Assembly (NCBI RefSeq): GCF_900156405.1 | Contig: NZ_FTNN01000004.1 | Span: 217,029 to 281,028, forward strand | From: Shewanella morhuae | Lineage (GTDB): Bacteria > Pseudomonadota > Gammaproteobacteria > Enterobacterales > Shewanellaceae | Direction of reading: 5' to 3' | DNA: 64,000 nt | In this document: piece after piece, positions 17,533 through 26,833 of the stretch | How the letters are laid out: each line of letters opens with the position of its first letter | Position numbering within the stretch: position 1 is the first letter of the stretch | Program-made: the position numbers and the translations under genes | Notes under the pieces: generated by a model | Told to the model about the DNA's origin: nothing | Database searches by the model: none | What the model saw: only the letters and a program-made list of their open reading frames with translations

Positions 17533-18057
17533 CTAAAACTGACCACTAACATACAAACCATATACGCCATTACCTGCAATTGGCGTTAAGGTAATGCCTT
17601 CATAGGGTTGAGTGAAATACCAACCCGCAAGTGCGCCAATTGCAGCGCCGGCTAACACATCTTCTAAATAATGTTGGTCGCTCGCCACTCGGGTATAACC
17701 GACATAAGATGCGGCAACATAAGCAGGCAAACCATATTGCCAGCCATAACGTTGTTGAATAAATGTCGCGGCCATAAAACTGTCTGAGGTGTGTCCTGAT
17801 GGAAACGAATCATCACCACTATCGTCAGGACGGTCTTTACTGACGCCATATTTTAGACCTTCAACAATTAATCGGCTTGATACTGCTGCCTGAATTAACT
17901 GCCAACTGCCGTCATAACCGTCTTCATAAAATAAGGTTGCACCCATTGCTGTGGCGGGAAGTAATAAATGCAGCACATCGCCTGATGTTTCTAAATCAGA
18001 ACCTGCCCAGCTCGAGCCACTCACCATTAGCAGTGCAACATAAAGTAATTTTTTCAA
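17533..18057 (-). CDS. PAP2-family phosphatase, periplasmic
   Basis: A 174-residue protein with an N-terminal signal peptide (LLYVALLMVSGSSWA) and the three PAP2 acid-phosphatase motifs in order: KYGVSKDRP (K-x6-R-P), FPSGHTSDSF (P-S-G-H), and RVASDQHYLEDV (R-x5-H-x3-D). It should dephosphorylate a lipid phosphate or other monoester in the envelope; family members include undecaprenyl-pyrophosphate and phosphatidylglycerol phosphatases. It is shorter than polytopic lipid phosphatases and ends with the domain. It precedes the DUF3069-like gene. Substrate not assignable. Confidence 0.88.
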   Translation of the reverse strand: MKKLLYVALLMVSGSSWAGSDLETSGDVLHLLLPATAMGATLFYEDGYDGSWQLIQAAVSSRLIVEGLKYGVSKDRPDDSGDDSFPSGHTSDSFMAATFIQQRYGWQYGLPAYVAASYVGYTRVASDQHYLEDVLAGAAIGALAGWYFTQPYEGITLTPIAGNGVYGLYVSGQF

Positions 18058-18294
18058 TGGAGATCCTTTTTAGCATAATATCCAGCGCGCAGTTTATACC
18101 TTGATAACTCGCTGAATGCAAAATTGCTTGTATCTAGGTATAAAAATATAAACGAGGGGGCTAATACGGTGCTTATGGCGGTAAAACAACGTAAAAAGCA
18201 CACCTAATTGAGACCCAAAGAGTAAAGTCGTCGCTAATAACTGAAAAATGCTATCATATTGTCACCTAGCAAAAAGCCCCGCAGCAATCAATCC

Positions 18295-19497
18295 ATGTCG
18301 ACTTTAGCTCCTCCATCCCCAAGTCAATCTTATGCCAGCACCTTGTCGCGCCTCGCGCTACAAATAAAAACCTGGGGAAAAGCGCTCGGATTTGCACAAG
18401 TGGGTATTTGCGATACCGACTTAAGCGCTGAAGAAGTTAAACTACAAACATGGCTAGATAAAGGCTATCACGGTGAAATGGCCTATATGGCAAATCACGG
18501 CATGATGCGGGCTAGGCCACAGGAATTGCATCCTGGTACAGTGCGAGTTATATCAGTGCGGATGGATTATTTACCCCCAGAGGCGGGTTTTGCTGCCAAT
18601 CTCACCGACCCAAATTTAGGCTATATCTCCCGTTATGCCGGTGGCCGCGACTATCATAAATTAATCCGTGCTCGGCTTAAAAAGCTAGGCGACCAAATCA
18701 GTGCCGAGCTAGTTGCCCTCGGGTTTGATGCAGCTGATTTTCGCCCCTTTGTCGACTCAGCGCCGGTACTTGAACGCCCGTTAGCCGAAAAAGCAGGTAT
18801 CGGCTGGACAGGCAAACATTCACTGATCCTCAATCATGATGCCGGCAGCTGGTTTTTTTTAGGCGAACTGCTCATTAACTTACCGCTACCCGTGGATATT
18901 CCAATTCAAGAAGGTTGTAATACTTGTGTTGCCTGTATTACATCTTGTCCAACTGGTGCAATTGTAGCGCCTTATGTGGTTGATGGCAGACGCTGTATTT
19001 CTTATCTCACCATTGAATTGCAAGGCGCGATCCCCGAAGAATTTAGGCCACTCATGGGCAACCGTATTTATGGCTGTGACGACTGTCAGTTGGTCTGCCC
19101 AATCAATCGTCAAGCGCCGCTTACTGTCGAAACTGACTTTCATATTCGTCCCAAGCTAAAACAACCCGACCTACTTAATCTATTTGCTTGGTCCGAGGCC
19201 GAGTTTCTTAAACAAACTGAAGGCAGTGCAATTCGCCGAATTGGCCATAAACGTTGGCTGAGAAATATCGCGGTCGCGCTCGGTAATGCGCCCGCAAGTG
19301 AAACCATTATTGCGGCATTACACGCTCGCCAAGATAATGAAGAAGTTGATGAAATAGTACGTGAGCATATCGATTGGGCATTGAACGCCCAGCAAGCACG
19401 CCTTGCCGATAACGAATTAATCGTGCAGCAAAAAGCCCGCCGAAAAACCGAGCGTATGGTACGTATTATTGAAAAAGGTTTGCCCCGCGACGCCTAA
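18295..19497 (+). CDS. queG: Epoxyqueuosine reductase
   Basis: A 400-residue iron-sulfur, cobalamin-dependent enzyme that makes the last step of queuosine in tRNA. The N-terminal domain has IKTWGKALGFAQVGICDTDLS and GYHGEMAYMANHG; then RPFVDSAPVLERPLAEKAGIGWTGKHS, and two 4Fe-4S motifs in C-NTC-VAC-ITSCP and C-DDC-QLVCP with an outlying CISYL. A C-terminal HEAT-like tail follows. I chose ATG 18295, close to the E. coli start; an in-frame TTG at 18259 adds twelve residues. The usual neighbours tsaE/nnr are not in view on the upstream side. B12 dependence links it loosely to the btuB region nearby. Confidence 0.93.
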   Translation: MSTLAPPSPSQSYASTLSRLALQIKTWGKALGFAQVGICDTDLSAEEVKLQTWLDKGYHGEMAYMANHGMMRARPQELHPGTVRVISVRMDYLPPEAGFAANLTDPNLGYISRYAGGRDYHKLIRARLKKLGDQISAELVALGFDAADFRPFVDSAPVLERPLAEKAGIGWTGKHSLILNHDAGSWFFLGELLINLPLPVDIPIQEGCNTCVACITSCPTGAIVAPYVVDGRRCISYLTIELQGAIPEEFRPLMGNRIYGCDDCQLVCPINRQAPLTVETDFHIRPKLKQPDLLNLFAWSEAEFLKQTEGSAIRRIGHKRWLRNIAVALGNAPASETIIAALHARQDNEEVDEIVREHIDWALNAQQARLADNELIVQQKARRKTERMVRIIEKGLPRDA

Positions 19498-19612
19498 GCC
19501 TTATTATTTTGTATTTATCTCGCGCTTAGTAACATGCTATCGAATAGATAATTATCGTTACCAGCCCAAATACTGACATTAAATACTGACCATTCTCAAC
19601 TCAGATTAATAA

Positions 19613-19646
19613 ATCAATAATGGATGCCAAGGCATCCATTATTGAT
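19613..19646. terminator. Perfect hairpin between convergent queG and metE
   Basis: A 16-bp perfect stem with an AA loop (ATCAATAATGGATGCC and its complement). AT-rich ends replace a T-tract; probably a bidirectional terminator. Confidence 0.75.
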
Positions 19647-19675
19647 AGTGAGCAAGCGCATTTTAAGCGAACGTA

Positions 19676-21946
19676 TTAGCCTAAACGACGACGTAACTCC
19701 CGCGTTGCAACAACCATGTTTTTTAGTGCAGGTTCAACTTCATCCCAGGTGCGCGTTTTAAGGCCACAATCTGGGTTGACCCATAATTGACGTACTGGTA
19801 CTTTTTGCGCTGCTTTTTCAATTAATTGCACTATCTCATCCACACTGGGCGTATTGGGTGAGTGGATATCATAAACACCAGGACCGATTTCATTTGGGTA
19901 AGCAAAATCTTCAAATGCGTTTAATAGCTCCATTCGTGAGCGCGAAGTCTCAATGGTTATGACGTCAGCATCCATCGCAGCAATAGCGGCAATTGTGTCG
20001 TTAAACTCGCTATAACACATATGGGTATGAATTTGAGTTTCATCAGTCACGCCTGCGGCGCTGAGTTTAAAGGCATTAACCGCCCAATCTAAATAAACCT
20101 GCCACTCGCTGTGCTTCAATGGCAGACCTTCACGAAAGGCAGGCTCATCAATTTGAATAATGCCAATACCCGCATTTTGTAAATCCACCACTTCATCACG
20201 GATCGCCAACGCCAATTGGGTGGCTATCGCATCACGGCTAATATCTTCACGGGCAAATGACCAATGCAAAATCGTTACGGGCCCAGTTAACATCCCTTTG
20301 ACAGGCTTATCTGTCAGACTTTGGGCAAACTCAGCCCAATCTACTGTCATCGCTTTGGGACGACTAACATCACCGTAAATCAATGGCGGCTTAACGCAAC
20401 GCGAACCATAACTTTGCACCCAACCATTTTTGCTAAAACCGACACCTGCTAATTGCTCTCCAAAGTATTCCACCATATCGTTACGCTCAGCTTCACCATG
20501 TACTAGCACATCAATGCCAAGTTTTAATTGGCGATCAATAGTGTCGCGGGTAACTTGTTGTAATTGCTCAGTGTACTGCGCATCGTTTAACTCGCCTTTA
20601 CGCCAACGGCTACGCAAACCACGAATGGCAGGGGTTTGTGGAAAAGAGCCAATGGTGGTGGTTGGTAATAATGGCAAACGATATTTCTGCTGCTGCACAC
20701 TTTGGCGCACGCTAAAACCATTCACACGCTCATAATCCGCTGCGGTTAATGCATCAACGCGATCAATAACCTGCTTATCTGCCAATTGTGCTTTAGCTTG
20801 GCGACGGGCAATGCAAAATGCGGTGATTTTTTGTGCTTCATCTGAGTTAGGCGCTAATAACAGTTGGCGAATCTTACCCAGCTCTAATAATTTCTGTTTC
20901 GCAAATGCCAGTTGTTTACGTAGAACAGGCAGTAGCTTGACCTCAACATCTAAATCCACGGGGCTGTGCAACAATGAACACGAAGTACCAATCCACAGTC
21001 GATCACCTAAATCACGGGCCACGGAGCCGATACGTTCTGCAATCAAGTCAATTTCTGCCGCCCATACGTTACGGCCATTAACCACGCCCAACGATAAAAT
21101 TTGCTCGTTACCTAGTGCATTGGCAAACACCTCGAGTTGTTCGGGTGCCGTGACTAAATCTAAGTGTAAACCCGCAACAGGCAAGGCTGAAACTAAGGTT
21201 TGCTGGTGCGCAATACCACCGTAATAACTCGCCAATAGGATGTTAACCTTGGCGGTGCTGAGTGTTTGATAAGCCTCAGTAATCGCCGCTTGCCAGTGAG
21301 CATCGAGCTCTAATGCTAGTACAGGCTCATCTAGCTGCACCCACTCGACGCCTTGGGTAGTAAAGCGCGCCAAAATATCAGCATATGTAGTTAATAAATT
21401 AGGCAATAAACTTAGTTTGTCGAATTCTGTACCTACCGTTTTTGCCAGATACAAGTAACTGACTGGCCCCAACAATATCGGTTTAGCTTGGTGTCCTTGA
21501 GCTTTCGCTTCGTTAACTTCATCAAAAAACTGTTCATAAGCAATACTAAATACTTGGTTTTGCGACAACTCAGGCACTAAATAGTGATAGTTAGTATTAA
21601 AGAACTTGGTCATTTCAGATGCTGGAGCATCTGTGCCTGTTGGTGCCCGGCCACGGGCAACACGGAATAAGGTGTCTAAATCCACATTGCCTTCACCACG
21701 GTGACGCTCAGGAATCGCATTTAACGTGGCGCTTAAAGTCAGCACTTGATCGTAAAAAGCAAAATCCCCTACAGGCACTTGCTCAATACCCGCCTCACTC
21801 TGCCATTGCCAATGAGTGCGACGAAGTTCTGCAGCTACCTCACAAAGTTGAGCTTGCGTGCTTTCTCCGCGCCAATAAGCCTCTAAGGCAAATTTCAGTT
21901 CACGACGGCGACCAATACGGGGAAATCCAAGACTATTTAGTTGCAT
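19676..21946 (-). CDS. metE: Cobalamin-independent methionine synthase
   Basis: A 756-residue enzyme transferring the methyl group of 5-methyltetrahydrofolate (triglutamate) to homocysteine. The start LNSLGFPRIGRRRELKFALE is the MetE N-terminus. Catalytic zinc ligands are visible as HTHMC (His, Cys) and WVNPDCGLKTR (Cys) near the C-terminus, with the conserved TTIGSFPQT starting the second half and VLVHGEAERNDMVEYFGE in the active site. It diverges from metR across a 200-base region with a MetR-type site, so it should be activated by MetR with homocysteine. No B12 riboswitch precedes it. Confidence 0.97.
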   Translation of the reverse strand: MQLNSLGFPRIGRRRELKFALEAYWRGESTQAQLCEVAAELRRTHWQWQSEAGIEQVPVGDFAFYDQVLTLSATLNAIPERHRGEGNVDLDTLFRVARGRAPTGTDAPASEMTKFFNTNYHYLVPELSQNQVFSIAYEQFFDEVNEAKAQGHQAKPILLGPVSYLYLAKTVGTEFDKLSLLPNLLTTYADILARFTTQGVEWVQLDEPVLALELDAHWQAAITEAYQTLSTAKVNILLASYYGGIAHQQTLVSALPVAGLHLDLVTAPEQLEVFANALGNEQILSLGVVNGRNVWAAEIDLIAERIGSVARDLGDRLWIGTSCSLLHSPVDLDVEVKLLPVLRKQLAFAKQKLLELGKIRQLLLAPNSDEAQKITAFCIARRQAKAQLADKQVIDRVDALTAADYERVNGFSVRQSVQQQKYRLPLLPTTTIGSFPQTPAIRGLRSRWRKGELNDAQYTEQLQQVTRDTIDRQLKLGIDVLVHGEAERNDMVEYFGEQLAGVGFSKNGWVQSYGSRCVKPPLIYGDVSRPKAMTVDWAEFAQSLTDKPVKGMLTGPVTILHWSFAREDISRDAIATQLALAIRDEVVDLQNAGIGIIQIDEPAFREGLPLKHSEWQVYLDWAVNAFKLSAAGVTDETQIHTHMCYSEFNDTIAAIAAMDADVITIETSRSRMELLNAFEDFAYPNEIGPGVYDIHSPNTPSVDEIVQLIEKAAQKVPVRQLWVNPDCGLKTRTWDEVEPALKNMVVATRELRRRLG

Positions 21947-22121
21947 ATTCTATTTTCCTTTATTTGAAATGAGCCCTATTCGGCACGCGCACCCACTCGG
22001 TTGTGTTCTCTTGGCACTTTAAAATCTGTCTGCCGAGATAAATAACAACAGGCGTCTGGACGTCTAGAAGTTTATTGTGTTAATCTCTATCCCAGCAACC
22101 GAATTGATTTCAAGCACAACA

Positions 22122-22134
22122 TGAGCGAAATTCA
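22122..22134. promoter_or_regulatory. Candidate MetR-binding site
   Basis: TGAGCGAAATTCA matches the MetR consensus TGAA-N5-TTCA at 7 of 8 defined positions. It lies in the metE-metR intergenic region, just upstream of metR, where MetR both activates metE and represses itself in other gammaproteobacteria. Confidence 0.55.
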
Positions 22135-22146
22135 CTTGGAGTGAAC

Positions 22147-23052
22147 ATGATCGAACTAAGACACCTGCGCACCTTAATGGCACTAAAGGAAAGTGGCAGC
22201 TTGGCGGGCGCGGCCAAAAAACGTTTTGTCACTCAGTCAGCCCTCTCACATCAAATTAAAGAGTTAGAGCTGCGAATTAATTCGCCCATTTTTGTGCGTA
22301 AAAGTAAGCCGCTATCATTCACCCAAGAAGGTGCGCGATTATTACATCTGGCCGAAGAAATTTTGCCTAAGGTGTTAGAGACCGAAAGTGATCTAAAGAA
22401 TGGACTTGAAACCGAAATTAATCAGTTACGAGTCGGCATTGAATGCCACAGCTGTTTTCGCTGGCTAATGCCTGTAATGGAAAAGTTTAGGCAACAACAC
22501 CCACTAGCAGAGTTAGACTTGTCTAGTCGTCATCTGTTCGATTCGCTTAACGCCCTAGAAATGGGAGAGTTAGATATTGTGCTCACCTCAGATCCTGTGC
22601 CTGGGCATTCATTGGCTTATCAGCATTTATTTGATTTTGAAGTGAAATTAGTGGTGGCCAACGATCATCCTTTAGCGAAAGAAGCTTATATCACCCCGAA
22701 ACAATTGACGCGTTTACCGATTATCAGCTATCCAGTGCCACTGGCCCGTTTAGACATTTACCGTCACTTTTTAGAACCTGCTGGCGTTGAAGCTGGCGAG
22801 CAAAAAACCTGTGATTTAACCATGATGTTACTACAACGTATCGCCTGCAAAGACGGTATCGCCGCGTTACCGAACTGGTCGATTAATGAGGCACATGGCT
22901 TGAGTTTAACAACGGTAAAACTGGGCGCAGAAGGTTTAAAACGTCCCTTGTTTGGCGCCTATCGCCGCCATAGTAACAATTCGGTATTGATTCAGCAGTG
23001 GTTACAATTAGTGGCAAATGAAGGGTTATCCCGTCAAAACAACGGTAATTAA
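22147..23052 (+). CDS. metR: LysR-type regulator of methionine biosynthesis
   Basis: A 301-residue LTTR. The N-terminal winged HTH is MIELRHLRTLMALKESGSL...FVTQSALSHQIKELE (1-45), followed by the effector domain with the MetR-typical GIECHSCFRWLMPVMEKF (about 98-115) and GELDIVLTSDPVPG. Divergent placement from metE confirms the identity. ATG 22147 is used, with GGAG seven bases upstream; an in-frame GTG at 22141 is less likely. A hairpin terminator follows. Confidence 0.95.
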   Translation: MIELRHLRTLMALKESGSLAGAAKKRFVTQSALSHQIKELELRINSPIFVRKSKPLSFTQEGARLLHLAEEILPKVLETESDLKNGLETEINQLRVGIECHSCFRWLMPVMEKFRQQHPLAELDLSSRHLFDSLNALEMGELDIVLTSDPVPGHSLAYQHLFDFEVKLVVANDHPLAKEAYITPKQLTRLPIISYPVPLARLDIYRHFLEPAGVEAGEQKTCDLTMMLLQRIACKDGIAALPNWSINEAHGLSLTTVKLGAEGLKRPLFGAYRRHSNNSVLIQQWLQLVANEGLSRQNNGN

Positions 23053-23062
23053 TTCGTTATAC

Positions 23063-23100
23063 AATAACCAGCCTACAAAATTCAGGCTGGTTATTTGCTT
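23063..23100 (+). terminator. Terminator after metR
   Basis: AATAACCAGCCT (23063-23074), nine-base loop, AGGCTGGTTATT (23084-23095), then TGCTTT. It may also serve the convergent HDOD gene. Confidence 0.75.
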
Positions 23101-23148
23101 TAAACTCATTATTTAATCAACGCGTTATAGGGTTTTCGAGCAAAATAA

Positions 23149-23877
23149 TTACAGCGGATTCATCAGTAAACCGCGAATAGATAATACGCGGCGCAGGATT
23201 AAACCTGCTGAATTAGGGTTACCTGTTTGGCGCAGATTGTGCGCAATCATAAACTCTTGGCGTAAATCTTGATCTAAATCGAGTGCCTCAAAGGCCTCTA
23301 TTGTTAATGTCTGTTGCTGATTATCAATCACTGATTTAATCGCACTCAACGGGAACGGTTGTTCGGCATTAGCGTTTAAATAAGCGAATGCGGTTAATGC
23401 GATAATGAGGCCAAACACACTAAATAAGGCTAGTGTTTGTACTTCGTCGGCATCAATGTCAACACCTTCCATATCGACCAAACTGTCTACTGCATCCGTA
23501 GCGATATTTTCTGTTAGCTTCCAATAACCATGAACTAACTTTTTATAGGGCTGAGGCAACTCATCGAGGCGTTCTTTGAGATAAAACGCAAAGGCGTAGC
23601 GATAGATATTCACCTGACCTAGGCGGATCAGCGCCTCTTTCAACGAACGCGCTTTGTGGTTTTCAACCACCGCCGCCTGCGCCGAATTACTCCGCATTAG
23701 CATATGAGCTGACAATGCCGGATCGCTCGAAACAATATCAATCACGTTACGAATATCGCCTTCAGCAAGGATCGCCTTTTTGAGTGGAATTAAAATTCCT
23801 CGGCGGCCGATCACTTGTTCTTCATTGGCGATGATAGCGCTAACTTGAGAAAAAACCTGCTGCTCAAGATCTGTCAT
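23149..23877 (-). CDS. HDOD-domain protein
   Basis: A 242-residue cytoplasmic protein with the HDOD pattern: an N-terminal helix, IPLKKAILAEGDIRNVIDIVSSDPALSAHMLMRSNSAQ (about 27-65; like the D-P-x-L-x-x-x-x-L-x-x-x-N-S core), then SLKEALIRLGQVNIYRYAFAF (about 77-98; like A-I-x-x-L-G), and a helical remainder. HDOD proteins are regulatory domains related to HD phosphohydrolases but lacking the metal-binding HD pair, as here. They often work in c-di-GMP or two-component signalling. It is monocistronic, and no partner domain is fused. Confidence 0.75.
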   Translation of the reverse strand: MTDLEQQVFSQVSAIIANEEQVIGRRGILIPLKKAILAEGDIRNVIDIVSSDPALSAHMLMRSNSAQAAVVENHKARSLKEALIRLGQVNIYRYAFAFYLKERLDELPQPYKKLVHGYWKLTENIATDAVDSLVDMEGVDIDADEVQTLALFSVFGLIIALTAFAYLNANAEQPFPLSAIKSVIDNQQQTLTIEAFEALDLDQDLRQEFMIAHNLRQTGNPNSAGLILRRVLSIRGLLMNPL

Positions 23878-24099
23878 AAAACACTTTACACCTATTAATT
23901 TGCACTGGTATTGGTTCGGTTACAGCGCATACCATACCAAAATACTCATCATTTTAGCTATAGAGAGCGCAGTAATGGCATTAGTGACGCTCATTTTTAT
24001 TCAAACTCACTAACAACTATAGATAACGACAGTTAATACAAACAACTTAAACAATATTCAAAATTATCGTACTTTAAGATTTATGCATTGAATGGAATG

Positions 24100-24133
24100 T
24101 AAAAATAAAAAAGCCAGACTTAGTCTGGCTTTA
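24100..24133 (-). terminator. Terminator of the btuB-like gene
   Basis: AGCCAGAC-TTA-GTCTGGCT hairpin at 24112-24130, with a long A-run on the plus strand that reads as a T-tract in the minus-strand transcript. Confidence 0.85.
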
Positions 24134-24150
24134 AAAAGGATTTATCAAGC

Positions 24151-26112
24151 TTAGAAACGATAACCCACGGTAAAGCGTACATCACGGCCACGGCCTGAGT
24201 AGTAACTATCGCCCCAAGCCCCGCCATAATAACCTGAACTGACATAATCTTTATCAAATAGGTTATCGATGCGCAAACTCGCCAGCCAAGCATCACGGGT
24301 ATAGTTAAGGGCTAAATTACTCAGTACATAACTGGCTAACTTATCACCTTCATTGCCATTATCGCCTTCGATAAAACGATCGCCGGTATAAATAGCTTCG
24401 GCAAATACTTGGAAATGTTCGGCAATATCCATGCTGAGATAACCGCGCCCAGTATGCTCTGCCACCCAAGACAATTGCTTGCCATCGTTTAAACCGTCAG
24501 TAAATTCGGCATCGGTATAGTTATATTCTAACCCTAGCTGCAACGCTTGAGTAATCTGCCAATCCCAATCGGCACTCGCGCCATAACGACGTGAAGCATC
24601 AGCATTGACGTTAGCACCTTGGAAGCTGCCACCTTCTGGCATTGGCGCGCTAGGATCAAACACGATTTCATCTTCTAAATCGAGGCGATATAAGCTAACT
24701 CGTAAAGTTTGGCTAGTAAGAGTCCAATCCCAGCCCGCTTCATAGGAGCGACCCGTTTGTGGCTTTAAGCCAAACACATCTTTAGGGGTGTAAGCTTGCT
24801 CATCGACCTTAGCAAAACGAAAGTTATCATCGACACGTAAATACAGTCTATGCTCGGCACTAGGACGATAGTTGAGTCCTAGTTCAAAGGCATGGGCATC
24901 TTCATCAAGGTCAATACCCAGAGGATAGACTTGACCATCTTTTAATTCATCTTGAATCCAAGCATAACGCCCACCCACCACATAACTTAACGTAGGGCTT
25001 AAAGGCACTGTCGCATGCACATAGGCACTCTGTGTCTGCTGCACATTACTACGTTGCATGCTATCAAAATCAGCCTTACCACGACTAATATCTAAACCTG
25101 TCACTAAGTTCAGCTCACCTTGCTGCGTAGTATAATTAGCGATCGCTTTAGGGCTAAACATCAGCATTGAGCGGGTATTTTGGCTATTAGCGCCCCAGTT
25201 CAACGAAGAAACTAAGGTATCGCTATAATCGACATCCGCCGCAAGCGCCCAGTGTTGAGTCAGTTGGTGCTGATAACCGGTACGTGCCGCGGTGGTCATC
25301 TCGTGAATATACTCTTGGGTATTATCAGAATGGCGCGGATCGGCTTTAAATTGTGCCTTGGTGAGTGAGCCTGGGTTTTCACGATCATCATCGTAATAAC
25401 TGGTTTCAACAAAAAACGAATCGGTGGCAGTTTTATACTGAATACGCCCTAAAATAGAACCGGTTTCGTTAGCATTGTGCTCACGATAATTATCGCCTTG
25501 ATTGTAGCTGCCCGTTAAAAAGTAGCGCCAATCTTTATTAATGGCACCTGAAATATCACCACGGCCTTCATAGGTATCAAAGCTGCCACCAGACAACTGC
25601 ATGCTACCACCGGTATTTTCAGGGGATTTAGTAACAATATTGATAACACCACCAACGGCTTGATCGCCATAAAGCACACCAGCACTGCCAGATAATATTT
25701 CGATACGTTCCACTTGGTTAAGCGGAATCGCATTGAGGCTTGGCGCTGCAATATCAATATTATTAAGACGGCGACCATCGAGCAAAATCAGGGTATTGTT
25801 AACAGCTGTGCTCGCGCTAAAGCCGCGCATAGCAAAGCTAGTGCCGATATTATTATCAGAAAGTTGAATACCACTTTGACCACGCAATACTTCGGTTACG
25901 CTCGTTGCGCCACTCATTTCAATGGCCGCGGCATCAATCACATTTACATTAGCGGCAATGTTTAGCGGAGTATTATCAGAGCGGCCAATCACGACGACAT
26001 GCTCGTCGACTTTAGCGGTACTGGTATCGTTAGCTGCCATAGCAGGCGCGATAAGTGAAAAACTGCAAAGGCTGCTCATTAGCAGCGCGATTTTTGTTGG
26101 ATTTGTTCCCAT
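24151..26112 (-). CDS. btuB: TonB-dependent receptor, probable vitamin B12 transporter
   Basis: A 653-residue outer-membrane receptor with a signal peptide ending near AMA-AN, TonB box VDEHVVVIGR, a plug with QLSDNNIGTSFAMRGFSAS, LILLDGRRLNN and RIEILSGSAGVLYGDQAVGGVINIVTK, and a barrel ending in VRFTVGYRF. The leader carries a full cobalamin riboswitch, which is the basis for calling it a corrinoid receptor; the protein itself is closer to generic siderophore-type receptors than to E. coli BtuB in length (653 vs about 614). AAAGG and GGAG precede the ATG. It has its own terminator. No btuCDF genes are adjacent. Confidence 0.8.
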   Translation of the reverse strand: MGTNPTKIALLMSSLCSFSLIAPAMAANDTSTAKVDEHVVVIGRSDNTPLNIAANVNVIDAAAIEMSGATSVTEVLRGQSGIQLSDNNIGTSFAMRGFSASTAVNNTLILLDGRRLNNIDIAAPSLNAIPLNQVERIEILSGSAGVLYGDQAVGGVINIVTKSPENTGGSMQLSGGSFDTYEGRGDISGAINKDWRYFLTGSYNQGDNYREHNANETGSILGRIQYKTATDSFFVETSYYDDDRENPGSLTKAQFKADPRHSDNTQEYIHEMTTAARTGYQHQLTQHWALAADVDYSDTLVSSLNWGANSQNTRSMLMFSPKAIANYTTQQGELNLVTGLDISRGKADFDSMQRSNVQQTQSAYVHATVPLSPTLSYVVGGRYAWIQDELKDGQVYPLGIDLDEDAHAFELGLNYRPSAEHRLYLRVDDNFRFAKVDEQAYTPKDVFGLKPQTGRSYEAGWDWTLTSQTLRVSLYRLDLEDEIVFDPSAPMPEGGSFQGANVNADASRRYGASADWDWQITQALQLGLEYNYTDAEFTDGLNDGKQLSWVAEHTGRGYLSMDIAEHFQVFAEAIYTGDRFIEGDNGNEGDKLASYVLSNLALNYTRDAWLASLRIDNLFDKDYVSSGYYGGAWGDSYYSGRGRDVRFTVGYRF

Positions 26113-26197
26113 TTTACCTTTAACTCCTGCAAGGAAAACGGGGCATTAGCGCCACGATATGCTTCATTCAGTATCAATACTGACATAGGCTATCGCA

Positions 26198-26227
26198 TTT
26201 TGAGATCTGCCCACCGAAATCTCAAAA
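26198..26227 (-). other. Hairpin downstream of the cobalamin riboswitch
   Basis: TTTTGAGAT and ATCTCAAAA form a perfect 9-bp stem around a 12-base loop, immediately 3' of the riboswitch on the minus-strand RNA. No T-tract follows, so it may be an expression-platform helix rather than a terminator. A second palindrome (TCAGTAT/ATACTGA) lies at 26169-26184. Confidence 0.5.
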
Positions 26228-26236
26228 ACACCTTTA

Positions 26237-26440
26237 GGGCCGGTCTCCGGACTTAAGCTAGGTTAATCCATTACGGATTAACGCGAGACTCATCTTTCAT
26301 ACTACGACTATTGAGTCCATCTTAGACTCTCAACTCGCGTACGGCTGTCTCTCACTTTTTACCGTTGCGGGGGCAGTGCCAGAATTTCACAGGCTTCCCG
26401 ATTATCTCGCAGCCTTAGCAGGCGAGCACCTCAGAAGGTT
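26237..26440 (-). ncRNA. Cobalamin (AdoCbl) riboswitch
   Basis: Read on the minus strand, the leader has the 5' element GGTGCTCGCC, then the B12 box region (GGGAAGCCTGTGAAATTC followed by ACTGCCCCCGCAACGGTA, plus-strand 26361-26399), and the conserved 3' closing segment AGTCCGGAGACCGGCC near 26237. All class-I cobalamin riboswitch landmarks are present and in order. It should lower expression of the downstream receptor when adenosylcobalamin is plentiful, probably by masking the ribosome-binding site. Confidence 0.95.
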
Positions 26441-26833
26441 GACTTAATATTTAAGCTGGGGTTAAAAGCAGAATGTCGTTGCTGGTAACCTTTTTTTATT
26501 AAATATACTGCTATTTAGCAGTAATCGCGCGCATTATAGACGTCTATATGGATAAAAGTCCATTAATCCACATAAATCCTCGACGCTATTGCCCTCTATC
26601 ATTATCGTGATTTTTTGCTTAAATATAGCGCCACATGTGCGGTATCAAAAACGCGGCTGCCACAAGCAATTAAGTACTCACCCGCATAAATAAATCAAAG
26701 ATATTTAGCAACTTACTGAGCAAAAGATGAAAAGAGTCACACTTTATCATTTGAGTCACATACACCGACTAGCGCTCAGCATAGGTCATGTTATGCTAGG
26801 CAACTAGAACAGCTGTTTAATGGAAGTAACAGT
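26441..26833. other. Intergenic region with divergent promoters
   Basis: About 390 bases between the riboswitch and the nucleoside hydrolase gene. It must hold the btuB promoter (minus) and the nucleoside hydrolase promoter (plus). I found no ORF with a ribosome-binding site, no convincing operator and no repeat. Confidence 0.5.
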
